NCBI GenBank assembly: GCA_002966495.1
Contig: CP016490.1
Location: 744,001 to 808,000 of the forward strand
Direction: 5' to 3'
Length of the DNA stretch: 64,000 nucleotides
Origin: Halomonas sp. GFAJ-1
Lineage (GTDB): Bacteria > Pseudomonadota > Gammaproteobacteria > Pseudomonadales > Halomonadaceae
Shown here: piece after piece, positions 49,018 to 57,746 of the stretch
Layout: each line of letters opens with the position of its first letter
Position numbering within the stretch: position 1 is the stretch's first letter
Notes under the pieces: generated by a model
The model's input: the letters and a program-made list of their open reading frames with translations, nothing else
Database searches by the model: none
Told to the model about the DNA's origin: nothing
Made by a program: the position numbers and the translations under genes

Positions 49018-51009
49018 ATGCCGTCCCGTTTTGAGCTAGCCAATGCCATTCGCGCCCTTTCCATGGATGCTGTTCAGAAGGCCAAATCTGGCCATCCTGG
49101 CGCCCCCATGGGCATGGCTGATATTGCCGAGGTGCTGTGGAATGACTACCTCAAGCACAATCCCGAAGACCCCAAGTGGGCTGATCGTGACCGGTTCGTG
49201 CTGTCTAATGGTCACGGCTCCATGCTGCTCTACTCACTGCTGCACCTTAGCGGCTATGAATTAAGCCTGGAACAGCTGCAAAACTTCCGCCAGCTGCATT
49301 CCCCCACCGCAGGCCACCCAGAGTACGGCTACGCGCCGGGCATCGAAACCACGACCGGCCCGCTGGGCCAAGGGTTTGCCAACGCCGTGGGCTTTGCGAT
49401 TGCTGAGAAAACCTTAGCCGCGCAGTTCAACCGCCCGGGCCACACCATTGTTGACCACACCACTTGGTGTTTCTTAGGCGATGGCTGCTTGATGGAAGGT
49501 ATCTCCCATGAAGCAGCGTCATTAGCCGGCACTCAGCAGTTGGGTAAGCTGGTTGCTCTGTACGACGACAACGGTATCTCTATCGATGGCGACGTTAAGG
49601 GCTGGTTCACCGACGACACCGCTAAGCGCTTTGAGGCTTACGGCTGGCACGTGGTGCCCAATGTAGATGGCCACAACCCTGAAGAGATCAAAGCCGCGAT
49701 TGAGCTGGCGAAGAGCCACGACGATAAACCTAGCCTGATTATCTGCAAAACCATCATTGGTTTTGGCGCCCCGAACAAGCAGGGCAAAGAAGAGGCCCAT
49801 GGCGCACCGCTAGGTGACGAAGAAGTGGCCCTGGCACGTAAAGAGCTTGGCTGGGAGCACCCGCCGTTCCATATCCCCGAGCCAATTTACTCCAAGTGGG
49901 ATGCGCGTAATGCAGGTAAAACCCGCCAACAGGAGTGGGACGCACGTTTTGCACGCTATGCTGAGGCCTACCCAGCAGAAGCGCGTGAATTTAAGCGTCG
50001 CATGAAGGCGCAGTTGCCAAGCGACCTGTCCACAGAAGCGCTGATCGAGCAGGCCCAAGAAAAAGGCGAAAGCATTGCCTCACGCAAAGCCTCCTTTGAA
50101 GCGCTGAACGTGATTGGCCCGCAGATGCCCGAACTGTTGGGTGGCAGCGCTGATCTCGCACCCTCTAACCTGACGTTCTGGAAAGGCGCTAAAGCGATTA
50201 CGCCAGAAGATGCCAGCGGCAACTACCTGCACTACGGGGTGCGTGAGTTCGGCATGGGCGCGGTCATGAACGGTATCGCGCTGCACGGCGGTTTCGTGCC
50301 TTATGGCGCTACTTTCCTGATCTTCATGGAGTACATGCGTAACGCGGTACGCATGGCAGCGCTGATGGAAAAGCAGGCTATTTACGTGTTTACCCACGAC
50401 TCCATTGGCTTGGGTGAAGATGGCCCAACCCACCAGCCAATTGAGCAGCTAACCAGCCTGCGCACCACGCCCAACCTGAACACTTGGCGCCCCTGTGACG
50501 CCGTCGAAACCGTCGCCGCCTGGGATGCCGCCCTTAAACGCCACTCCGGGCCCACGGCGCTGGTGCTATCACGCCAAAACCTGCCCCACCAGTCACGCAC
50601 CAAAACGCAGCTGGCCTCAATTCAGCGCGGCGGTTACGTTTTGAAAGATTGTGACGGTACGCCCGAGCTTATCCTGATTGCCACCGGTTCAGAAGTTTCC
50701 CTGGCCATGGACGCTGCCGCTGAGTTGGAAAAGCAGGGCAAAGCCGTACGCGTTGTCTCCATGCCTTCAACCTTCCGTTATAACGGCCAGGAAGAGGAGT
50801 ATCGTGAGCGTGTACTGCCTAAAGCTGTCACCAAACGTATCGCCATTGAAGCAGGCCACGCCGACTACTGGTACAAATACGTGGGCCTTGATGGTCGTGT
50901 GATTGGCATGACCACTTACGGCGAATCAGCGCCAGCAGGTGAGCTGTTCAAGCACTTTGGCTTTACGGTTGACAACATCGTCAAACAGGCTAATGAACTG
51001 CTCGGCTAA
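49018..51009 (+). CDS. tkt: Transketolase
   Basis: Transketolase moves two-carbon units in the pentose phosphate pathway with thiamine diphosphate. The 663 residues start MPSRFELANAIRALSMDAVQKAKSGHPGAPMGMADIAEVLW and contain GDGCLMEGISHEAASLAG (ThDP/Mg2+ motif), DDNGISIDG, REFGMGAVMNGIALHGG and THDSIGLGEDGPTHQPIEQL, all diagnostic. GAGGAG precedes the ATG. It heads a + strand run that leads through an lrgA-lrgB pair to epd, pgk and fba. Confidence 0.98.
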   Translation: MPSRFELANAIRALSMDAVQKAKSGHPGAPMGMADIAEVLWNDYLKHNPEDPKWADRDRFVLSNGHGSMLLYSLLHLSGYELSLEQLQNFRQLHSPTAGHPEYGYAPGIETTTGPLGQGFANAVGFAIAEKTLAAQFNRPGHTIVDHTTWCFLGDGCLMEGISHEAASLAGTQQLGKLVALYDDNGISIDGDVKGWFTDDTAKRFEAYGWHVVPNVDGHNPEEIKAAIELAKSHDDKPSLIICKTIIGFGAPNKQGKEEAHGAPLGDEEVALARKELGWEHPPFHIPEPIYSKWDARNAGKTRQQEWDARFARYAEAYPAEAREFKRRMKAQLPSDLSTEALIEQAQEKGESIASRKASFEALNVIGPQMPELLGGSADLAPSNLTFWKGAKAITPEDASGNYLHYGVREFGMGAVMNGIALHGGFVPYGATFLIFMEYMRNAVRMAALMEKQAIYVFTHDSIGLGEDGPTHQPIEQLTSLRTTPNLNTWRPCDAVETVAAWDAALKRHSGPTALVLSRQNLPHQSRTKTQLASIQRGGYVLKDCDGTPELILIATGSEVSLAMDAAAELEKQGKAVRVVSMPSTFRYNGQEEEYRERVLPKAVTKRIAIEAGHADYWYKYVGLDGRVIGMTTYGESAPAGELFKHFGFTVDNIVKQANELLG

Positions 51010-51042
51010 CGCTACGCAGGCTGATCAAGCGCGGGTTATGCA

Positions 51043-51396
51043 ATGCCCGCGTTAAACGGTCTGCTATGGCTGATTAGTTATTGGTTAATCGGAGAAGTGG
51101 TGATCCACTTTTCCGGACTCCCTGTTTCTTCTGGGGTGGTGGGCATGCTGCTGCTGTGTGCCACTCTGGCACTACTTAGACGCGTACCCGCAAGCCTTGC
51201 CGCCGCTGCTCAACCGTTAATTGCCCTGCTCGCTATGCTGATTATGCCCGGCGTCGTCGGCGTGTTTTTTATGCTGGATGAGCTAGCTGGCGAATGGCTT
51301 GCGGTGCTAACTGCGCTGCTACTAGGCACGCTGCTTAGCGTTATGACCACGCTATGGCTGCTCAAACGTCTCATTGGACGCCCAAATGCCCGCTAG
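51043..51396 (+). CDS. CidA/LrgA family membrane protein
   Basis: A 117-residue protein with four hydrophobic segments and the family pattern GLPVSSGVVGMLLLC and FFMLDELAGEW. LrgA-type proteins were first described as holin-like; together with LrgB they are now linked to pyruvate or other small-acid transport in some bacteria. It starts 33 bases after tkt and overlaps its partner, so it is probably in the tkt transcript. Confidence 0.9.
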   Translation: MPALNGLLWLISYWLIGEVVIHFSGLPVSSGVVGMLLLCATLALLRRVPASLAAAAQPLIALLAMLIMPGVVGVFFMLDELAGEWLAVLTALLLGTLLSVMTTLWLLKRLIGRPNAR

Positions 51397-52105
51397 TCTT
51401 CTGAGCACCCTAACCGCTACCCCTCTGTTTGCTGTCGGTTTAACGCTTGCCGCTTTTTTACTTGGCAGCGCACTCTTCAATCGTCTGAAAAAGCCTTCAT
51501 GGCTACCGGCTATTTTAATTGCCGCGCTGCTATTAGCAGCGACCCTCGCGGTGCTCGGCGTGCCCTACACGACGTATCAGCAGGGGGCTACGTGGCTCAC
51601 GATACTGCTAGGGCCCGCGACCGTGGCGTTGGGCATGCCGCTCTACCAGCAGTTGCCGCGCATTCGTGAGTTATGGCGCCCTCTGGTGGTGTGCCTACCT
51701 ATCGCGGCGATGCTTGCCGCTAGCTACGCCTTACTCATCGGTTGGTTAATGGGCAGCAGCCAGCATATCCTCGCCTCTATTGCTGCTAAATCAGTCACCG
51801 CACCTATCGCTATTGGCATTACCGAACAGCTGGGTGGCAGCGTGGCGCTGCTGATGGGGGCACTATTGTTGACCGGCGTGGTGACTATTCCGTTTGTCAG
51901 CTTTTGCGCAAAGCTGCTAAATATCGATGATGAGCGAATTATCGGCTTCGCTCTTGGCCTTAACGGCCATGCCATTGGCACCGTGCGGGCATTTGAACTC
52001 AGCCCAACGGCGGGGGCTTTTGCCTCACTCGGCATGAGCTTAACCGGCATATTAACCGCTCTGATGCTACCGCTTGCTTGGCAGCTTATCGGCATCGCCG
52101 GTTGA
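51386..52105 (+). CDS. LrgB family membrane protein
   Basis: A 239-residue protein with about seven to eight hydrophobic segments, preferred start ATG 51386 (MPASLLSTLT), with TTG 51374 as a weaker alternative. The segment SIAAKSVTAPIAIGITEQLGG and FALGLNGHAIGTVRAFE are characteristic of LrgB. It overlaps the lrgA-like gene by 11 bases, and epd begins 45 bases further. The pair sits between tkt and epd, a position that suggests a role tied to central carbon flow rather than lysis. Confidence 0.9.
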   Translation: MPASLLSTLTATPLFAVGLTLAAFLLGSALFNRLKKPSWLPAILIAALLLAATLAVLGVPYTTYQQGATWLTILLGPATVALGMPLYQQLPRIRELWRPLVVCLPIAAMLAASYALLIGWLMGSSQHILASIAAKSVTAPIAIGITEQLGGSVALLMGALLLTGVVTIPFVSFCAKLLNIDDERIIGFALGLNGHAIGTVRAFELSPTAGAFASLGMSLTGILTALMLPLAWQLIGIAG

Positions 52106-52150
52106 AATACGTTATCATCTCGCCACTTTATTTAAGAGCCGCTCTGTCTC

Positions 52151-53194
52151 ATGGCTAACTCAACACCCACGTATCGTATCGCCATCAATGGCTATGGGCG
52201 TATTGGTCAATGCGTGCTTAGGGCACTGGTTGAGCGTAACCATCCCGAGCTTGAGGTGGTCGCCATTAATGAGCTTTCTGACCTCGCAACGATTACCTAT
52301 CTGACCCGCTACGACACTACCCACGGACGTTTTCCAGGCGACGTGGATCACGATGGCGAAGCGCTGCTGATCAATGGCCAGCGAATCCACGTGCTGTGTG
52401 AACCTGACCCCAAGGCGCTGCCCTGGGCAGCTCTGGATATTGACCTAGTGCTCGAGTGCTCTGGCAGCTTCAAAGATCGTGCCACGGCGGAACTACATCT
52501 GGCAGCAGGCGCTAAGCGGCTACTGTTTTCTCAGCCCGCTGAAAGCGATGTGGATGCCACGATTGTGTGGGGCATTAACGAACACAAGCTAGCGCTTTCC
52601 CAGCGCATTCTTTCGGCAGCCTCTTGCACAACCAACTGCTTAGTGCCGCTGCTGACCGTACTGGATGAAGCGCTCGAACTGGAGCACGGTGTCACCACCA
52701 CCATCCATTCGGCCATGAATGACCAGCCGGTGATTGATGCTTACCATCAAACCGATTTGCGGCTGACCCGATCTGCCATGCAGTCGATCGTACCGGTAGA
52801 CACCGGCTTAGCTGTGGGCATCAGCCGCCTGATGCCAAGCTTAGCCGGGCGTTTTGAGTGCTTGCATGTGCGTGTACCGACCATCAATGTATCAGCGATG
52901 GATGTGGCATTAAGTGTGCGCCGAGATACGACTGCCGAACAGGTCAACGCTCTGCTGCGTACCGCCAGTGCGGAGCGACTTGCCGGTGTACTCGGCTATA
53001 CGGAAGCTCCCATGGCATCGATTGATTTTAATCACGACCCGCGCTCTGGCATCCTAGACGCCACCCAAACGCGCGTCGCAGGCACGCGCTTGATTAAACT
53101 GCTGTGCTGGTTTGACAACGAATGGGGCTTCGCCAACCGCATGCTGGATATCAGCCAGCGGTTGGCGTCTCTAGAAGCGGGACACGCTGACTAG
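52151..53194 (+). CDS. epd: Erythrose-4-phosphate dehydrogenase (GapB/Epd type)
   Basis: A 347-residue member of the glyceraldehyde-3-phosphate dehydrogenase family. INGYGRIGQCVLRAL is the NAD-binding motif; the active-site Cys is in SAASCTTNC and the catalytic His in TTTIHSAMNDQPVIDAYH. The segments INELSD, KYDT-like RYDTTHGRFPGDV and PVDTGLAVGI follow E. coli Epd rather than GapA. Epd oxidises erythrose 4-phosphate on the route to pyridoxal phosphate. Placement tkt-epd-pgk-fba is a classical gammaproteobacterial order; true GAPDH activity cannot be excluded. Confidence 0.88.
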   Translation: MANSTPTYRIAINGYGRIGQCVLRALVERNHPELEVVAINELSDLATITYLTRYDTTHGRFPGDVDHDGEALLINGQRIHVLCEPDPKALPWAALDIDLVLECSGSFKDRATAELHLAAGAKRLLFSQPAESDVDATIVWGINEHKLALSQRILSAASCTTNCLVPLLTVLDEALELEHGVTTTIHSAMNDQPVIDAYHQTDLRLTRSAMQSIVPVDTGLAVGISRLMPSLAGRFECLHVRVPTINVSAMDVALSVRRDTTAEQVNALLRTASAERLAGVLGYTEAPMASIDFNHDPRSGILDATQTRVAGTRLIKLLCWFDNEWGFANRMLDISQRLASLEAGHAD

Positions 53195-53242
53195 GGCTAC
53201 ATCACTACTTTTCACCTGTTTGAACACGAGGAAATCACTCGC

Positions 53243-54412
53243 ATGAACGTGCAAAAAATGACTGACCTGCCCCTGGAAGGGCAGCGTGTGCTAATTCGTG
53301 AAGATTTGAATGTACCCATCAAGCATGGCCGTGTTTCCAGCGATGCGCGCCTGCGGGCAGCGCTGCCGACCATTCAAGCGGCGGCCAACGCAGGTGCAAA
53401 GGTCATGCTGATGAGCCACCTAGGCCGCCCCACTGAAGGCGAACCTAGCGAAGAGTTTTCCCTAGCGCCGGTGGCCGAACGCTTAGGAGAGCTTCTGGGC
53501 CGCCCGGTTACGCTTATTAGCGAGTATTTAGACACCGCGCTGGACCTGGCCAACGGCGAAGTCGTACTCCTTGAGAATGTGCGCTTCAATACTGGCGAAA
53601 AGAAGGACGACGAGCAGTTGGCCAAGCAGTATGCAGAACTGTGTGACGTATTTGTGATGGATGCCTTCGGCACCGCCCACCGCGCCCAGGCCTCAACCCA
53701 TGGTGTTGCCCGCTTTGCCCCACAAGCCTGCGCAGGGCCCTTGCTTGCCCAAGAACTCGACGCCCTTGAAAAAGCACTGGCGAACCCTGCTCGCCCGATG
53801 GCAGCGATTGTCGGCGGCTCTAAAGTCTCCACCAAGTTAGATGTGCTCACCGCGCTTGCTGACAAGTGCGATCAGTTGATCGTTGGCGGCGGCATCGCCA
53901 ACACCTTTATTGCCGCGGCAGGCTATAATGTGGGCAAATCACTCTTTGAGGCGGATTTAATCGGCCAAGCAAAAGCCTTGATGGAAAAAGTCGCCATCCC
54001 GCTGCCAACTGACGTAGTCGTTGCCACTGAATTTTCAGAGTCTGCCGAGGCGGTGGTCAAGCCAGTTGATCAGGTCGCTGATAACGAAATGATTTTGGAT
54101 ATTGGCCCAGACACCGCCGCCCACCTCGCCAGCTTGCTGAAAGATGCAGGTACTATTTTGTGGAACGGCCCGGTGGGCGTATTTGAAATTGACCAGTTTG
54201 GTAACGGCACTCGGGTAATCGCTCATGCTATCGCCGATAGCGCGGGTTTCTCGATTGCTGGCGGCGGTGATACCTTAGCGGCCATCGATAAATATGCCAT
54301 TGCTGACCGTGTTTCCTATATTTCCACAGGGGGTGGTGCGTTTCTTGAGTACGTTGAAGGCAAGCAGTTGCCTGCCGTCACCGCGCTCGAAGCAGCTGCC
54401 CAACGCGGTTAA
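53243..54412 (+). CDS. pgk: Phosphoglycerate kinase
   Basis: Pgk interconverts 1,3-bisphosphoglycerate and 3-phosphoglycerate with ADP/ATP. The 389 residues match the bacterial length. VLIREDLNVPIKHGRVSSDARLRAALPTI, MSHLGRPTEG, LLENVRFNTGEKKDD, DAFGTAHRAQAST, IVGGSKVSTKL and GGGDTLAAID are all standard. It follows epd by 48 bases and precedes fba by 82. Confidence 0.98.
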   Translation: MNVQKMTDLPLEGQRVLIREDLNVPIKHGRVSSDARLRAALPTIQAAANAGAKVMLMSHLGRPTEGEPSEEFSLAPVAERLGELLGRPVTLISEYLDTALDLANGEVVLLENVRFNTGEKKDDEQLAKQYAELCDVFVMDAFGTAHRAQASTHGVARFAPQACAGPLLAQELDALEKALANPARPMAAIVGGSKVSTKLDVLTALADKCDQLIVGGGIANTFIAAAGYNVGKSLFEADLIGQAKALMEKVAIPLPTDVVVATEFSESAEAVVKPVDQVADNEMILDIGPDTAAHLASLLKDAGTILWNGPVGVFEIDQFGNGTRVIAHAIADSAGFSIAGGGDTLAAIDKYAIADRVSYISTGGGAFLEYVEGKQLPAVTALEAAAQRG

Positions 54413-54494
54413 TACGCATCGCGCTGAACCTGCACGCTCATAGCATCTGTGCACATAGACAACCCCGATTCAAAAACATACATAAGGTGACCCC

Positions 54495-55559
54495 ATGGCT
54501 TTGATCAGCATGCGTCAAATGCTCGACCACGCTGCCGAATATGGCTACGGCATTCCAGCATTCAACGTTAATAACCTTGAGCAGATGCGCGCCATTATGG
54601 AAGCTGCTGATGCCACCGACTCTCCGGTGATCGTGCAGGCTTCTGCCGGCGCACGCAAATACGCCGGTGCCCCTTTCCTGCGCCACCTGATTTTGGCAGC
54701 GGTGGAAGAGTTCCCGCATATTCCCGTCGTTATGCACCAGGATCACGGCACTAGCCCTGCGGTTTGCCAGCGCTCCATACAGCTGGGCTTCTCCTCTGTC
54801 ATGATGGATGGCTCCCTGGGTGAAGACGGAAAAACCCCCATGGACTACGACTACAACGTCGACGTCACGCGTCGTACCGTAGAAATGGCGCATGCCTGCG
54901 GCGTTTCCGTCGAGGGCGAGCTAGGCTGCCTAGGCAGCCTGGAAACAGGCATGGCCGGAGAGGAAGACGGCATCGGCGCCGAAGGTAAGCTAGACATGGA
55001 GCAGATGCTAACCGACCCAGAAGAAGCCGCTGAATTTGTAAAAGCCACCCATGTGGATGCGTTAGCGATCGCCATCGGCACCAGCCACGGCGCTTATAAA
55101 TTCACTAAGCCGCCCACTGGCGACACCCTCTCCATTCAGCGTATTAAAGAGATTCATGCGCGGATTCCTGACACCCACCTGGTGATGCACGGCTCCTCCT
55201 CAGTGCCCCAGGAGTGGTTGGAAGTTATCAATCAGTACGGTGGCAAAATTCCGGAAACCTACGGGGTACCCGTGGCAGAGATTGTCGAGGGCATCAAGTA
55301 TGGTGTTCGAAAGGTCAATATCGACACTGACCTACGCCTAGCCTCCACCGGCGCAGTACGCCGCTTCCTGGCCGAAAACCCCGCGGAATTTGATCCTCGT
55401 AAATTCTTGAAAGAGACTGTCACGGCTATGCGCGACCTATGTATCGCGCGCTACGAAGCCTTTGGTACAGCGGGTAACGCCAGCAAGATTAAGCCAATTA
55501 ACCTGGAAGAAATGTTCCTACACTATGAGCGCGGCGAACTGGCTCCCAAAGTAAAATAA
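54495..55559 (+). CDS. fba: Class II fructose-bisphosphate aldolase
   Basis: A 354-residue zinc-dependent aldolase. Zinc-site and catalytic segments are VVMHQDHGTS, SVMMDGSLGEDG, EGELGCLGSLE, AIGTSHGAYKF, LVMHGSSSVP and KVNIDTDLRLA. The length and these motifs match the subgroup often called Calvin-cycle type, which is common in non-autotrophic proteobacteria. An AAGGTGA ribosome site precedes the ATG, and a strong terminator follows the stop, closing the tkt-fba run. Confidence 0.97.
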   Translation: MALISMRQMLDHAAEYGYGIPAFNVNNLEQMRAIMEAADATDSPVIVQASAGARKYAGAPFLRHLILAAVEEFPHIPVVMHQDHGTSPAVCQRSIQLGFSSVMMDGSLGEDGKTPMDYDYNVDVTRRTVEMAHACGVSVEGELGCLGSLETGMAGEEDGIGAEGKLDMEQMLTDPEEAAEFVKATHVDALAIAIGTSHGAYKFTKPPTGDTLSIQRIKEIHARIPDTHLVMHGSSSVPQEWLEVINQYGGKIPETYGVPVAEIVEGIKYGVRKVNIDTDLRLASTGAVRRFLAENPAEFDPRKFLKETVTAMRDLCIARYEAFGTAGNASKIKPINLEEMFLHYERGELAPKVK

Positions 55560-55581
55560 GTGTGTAGATAACGCACCTTCG

Positions 55582-55609
55582 AAAAGACGACCAGCCGGTC
55601 GTCTTTTTT
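55582..55609 (+). terminator. Terminator after fba
   Basis: AAAAGACGACC-AGCC-GGTCGTCTTTTTT is a long perfect stem with a four-base loop and T-run. Confidence 0.95.
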
Positions 55610-55680
55610 AATAACACAGGTTACGAGTGAAGGAATAAATATTGCAACGCAGCATTAATGCGCTAACACTGGTGATGAAG

Positions 55681-55696
55681 CCACGAAGTTTCGTGG
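55681..55696. repeat. Palindromic hairpin upstream of the phasin-like gene
   Basis: CCACGAA-GT-TTCGTGG is a seven-base perfect inverted repeat, eight bases before the AGGAGG ribosome site of the next gene. It could be an operator or a hairpin affecting translation. Confidence 0.55.
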
Positions 55697-55720
55697 TCCA
55701 GCAAGGAGGCAACAACGCTT

Positions 55721-56071
55721 ATGAAATCCACGACTCCTCTTTCCCTAATACCCAATTCACCAGTAGCAATGCTAGATATCTGGAAAGCGGGATTTATGGC
55801 ATTTGAGCTATGGAGCTCTTCATTATCGACCATCGCCATGCGTCAACAGCTATGGCAAACAAAGCCTTTTTTTAGTCCCTCCATGATGCGCGAAAATCAG
55901 CGTATGGTGACTGAAAAGATAGAGGCCAGTATGGAAGCTGGCCTTGTTATGCAAAAAGCGCTGTTTGGCGCCATGAGTGGAAACTACGCTCCATGGTGGG
56001 TAACCAGTCAAAAGACTATGAAGCCCTACCACCGCCGTAGCAGTGCTAACTCCCGCCGCTTGTCCCGCTAG
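55721..56071 (+). CDS. Small phasin/'antifreeze'-like protein of unknown function
   Basis: A 116-residue basic protein with a strong AGGAGG ribosome site. It contains MLDIWKAGFMAFELWSSSLSTIAMRQQ, ENQRMVTEKIEASMEAGL and a C-terminal PYHRRSSANSRRLSR. From memory this layout (a helix with W and M, ENxRMVxEKxEA, then a basic xRRxxANxRRL tail) resembles short alphaproteobacterial proteins mis-named 'antifreeze protein' and, more loosely, phasins that coat polyhydroxyalkanoate granules. No signal peptide or membrane helix is clear. It stands alone after the fba terminator. Function is open. Confidence 0.8.
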   Translation: MKSTTPLSLIPNSPVAMLDIWKAGFMAFELWSSSLSTIAMRQQLWQTKPFFSPSMMRENQRMVTEKIEASMEAGLVMQKALFGAMSGNYAPWWVTSQKTMKPYHRRSSANSRRLSR

Positions 56072-56391
56072 TGCTGCTCGCTATCGTGCTCACTCTGCTC
56101 ATCTTCACCTTGTACGATAGCGTCATCAGCACTCCCCGTACCACCGGTTCCCCCTTCGGCATTATCTTCCCCATCGCTTTCAACACTACTTGAGCCTACC
56201 TCAGCACCACTAGAGTCTGACTCATCACGCTGCAGCGCGCCTGCCTTAATACCGTACTTTTCTTCCAACGCAGCATCGTCTAACGCTTCGGCCTGGGTAT
56301 CGTCTGATTCCGTTTCCTCAGCCAGTGTGGGGCCCGCCGCTAACAGTAAGCTGCCTAACGCAATTGAAAGCAACCAAGGGGGAAGTCGCAT
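56068..56391 (-). CDS. Small acidic exported protein of unknown function
   Basis: A 107-residue protein with a good Sec signal peptide (MRLPPWLLSIALGSLLLAAG, cut near TLA before EETES). The mature part is extremely rich in Asp, Glu, Ser and Gly with one ordered-looking patch (DDAALEEKYGIKAGALQRDE) and no Cys. GGAG precedes the ATG. It overlaps the 3' end of the phasin-like gene by four bases convergently. No family was recognised; high acidity agrees with life in salt. Confidence 0.75.
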   Translation of the reverse strand: MRLPPWLLSIALGSLLLAAGPTLAEETESDDTQAEALDDAALEEKYGIKAGALQRDESDSSGAEVGSSSVESDGEDNAEGGTGGTGSADDAIVQGEDEQSEHDSEQH

Positions 56392-56615
56392 GGGTGGTCT
56401 CCTTTTTATAGTAATAACAGCTTAGCCTATAGAGCGTATGCCTTCAGAAGAACGCCGAAAAAGCGCATTCAATCTTATCTGTGCATAATGGCCAACCAGC
56501 GTTATCGTATAAAAATTATAAAACAGTGTTCACAAAGGGCGTAAAATCTCGTTCAATAGCAGTGTGTCGGTTTCAACTAACATGGGCAGCGCTCTTTGCG
56601 CTCCAAGGAACGACA

Positions 56616-57314
56616 ATGCCGCTTCCACTTTTGCTGTTTGACTGTGATGGCACCCTCGTTGATAGCGAGCCTCTTTTAGCTGAAGAGATGGCCATTGGCC
56701 TTAACTCTGTCAGCTTGCCGTTTGCTGCTTCTGATTATCTTGGGGAGTTTCGCGGCACTCGCTTCCGACGTATCGTGGCCGAGCTCCAACATCGCTATGG
56801 TGAAATAGATTCCGAGCGGCTCGACCATATGGAGCATAAGATGCGCGCCAAGCTGGCTGAACGACTGGCCACCGAATTGACCACTATCTCTGGCGCCCGT
56901 GAATCGCTCGACGCATTAAGCCACTTTCCTAGCGCGGTTGTTTCTAATGGCCCAGAGAGTAAAATCCGCACTGCCTTACAAACCACCGGCCTCACCCACT
57001 ATTTTGGTAATCGGCTGTTTAGTGGTTATACCGCCAATTGCTGGAAGCCAGAACCCTGTTTACATCTGCACGCAGCCAGTATCATGGGCTATGCTGCCCA
57101 TGACTGCATTGCGATAGACGATGCGCTTGTCGGCGTTCGCGCCGCGCTGCAGGCGGGCATGACGGTTATCCATTTAAACCGTTTTCCGGATGCCGAAAGC
57201 ACCCCTGAAGGCGCGATTATGATTAGCAGCATGTATCAGCTACCCGCAGTGGTGGAGCAGCTGACACATGAATGGCGGCTGGCAGCAGTGCCTCAACACT
57301 CAACAGGGAACTAG
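56616..57314 (+). CDS. HAD-superfamily hydrolase (phosphoglycolate/sugar phosphatase-like)
   Basis: A 232-residue HAD hydrolase starting at ATG 56616 after AAGGAA; the frame is open back to 56481, but the extension has no ribosome site or family character. Motif I is LFDCDGTLVDSE (nucleophile Asp and acid-base Asp), motif II is VVSNGPESK, motif III Lys is in WKPEPCLHLHAA and motif IV is CIAIDDALVGVRAA. A helical cap follows motif I, as in the beta-phosphoglucomutase/YieH/Gph group. Substrate not determined. The YciH gene follows after one base. Confidence 0.9.
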   Translation: MPLPLLLFDCDGTLVDSEPLLAEEMAIGLNSVSLPFAASDYLGEFRGTRFRRIVAELQHRYGEIDSERLDHMEHKMRAKLAERLATELTTISGARESLDALSHFPSAVVSNGPESKIRTALQTTGLTHYFGNRLFSGYTANCWKPEPCLHLHAASIMGYAAHDCIAIDDALVGVRAALQAGMTVIHLNRFPDAESTPEGAIMISSMYQLPAVVEQLTHEWRLAAVPQHSTGN

Positions 57315-57315
57315 C

Positions 57316-57690
57316 ATGGCTTCTTTACGTGACCAGCTTGGAGGGCTTGTATACTCAACCGAGCATGGAAAAACTTGCCCAGATTGCCGCGAGTCAATCG
57401 ATGACTGCCGCTGTGAGATCGCCAGCGAACAGCAGCGCCTCGCTGCACTGGACGGCATTGTGCGTATTCGCCGTGAAACTAGCGGCCGTAAAGGCAAAGG
57501 CGTCACGACTATCAGTGGCATACCTCTGAATAACACAGAACTTAAAACACTCGCTAAGACATTGAAAAAACGCTGTGGCACGGGTGGTGCCGTTAAAGAT
57601 GGCGTGATCGAAATTCAGGGCGATCATCGCGAGACACTGCAGCAAGCGTTAACGTCGCTCGGCTACCAAGTAAAGTTGGCGGGCGGCTAA
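57316..57690 (+). CDS. yciH: Sui1-type translation factor YciH
   Basis: A 124-residue protein homologous to eukaryotic eIF1/Sui1. The start at 57316 (MASLRDQLGGLVYSTEHG) is family-like; upstream codons to 57268 lie inside the HAD gene. It has a CPDC...CRC cysteine segment (about residues 20-32) and the Sui1 core GKGVTTISGIPL, LKTLAKTLKKRCGTGGAVKDGVIEIQGDHR. It can influence start-codon fidelity in bacteria, but its physiological role is uncertain. Confidence 0.93.
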   Translation: MASLRDQLGGLVYSTEHGKTCPDCRESIDDCRCEIASEQQRLAALDGIVRIRRETSGRKGKGVTTISGIPLNNTELKTLAKTLKKRCGTGGAVKDGVIEIQGDHRETLQQALTSLGYQVKLAGG

Positions 57691-57746
57691 CACACCTCTA
57701 TGATGTCGGTTTACGTAAGTAAACTGCTAAAGGGCAAGGCACTGCA

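Noticed and set aside
56481..56615. N-terminal extension of the HAD hydrolase
   Set aside because: The 45 extra codons lack family similarity, and a ribosome site and conserved start lie at 56616.
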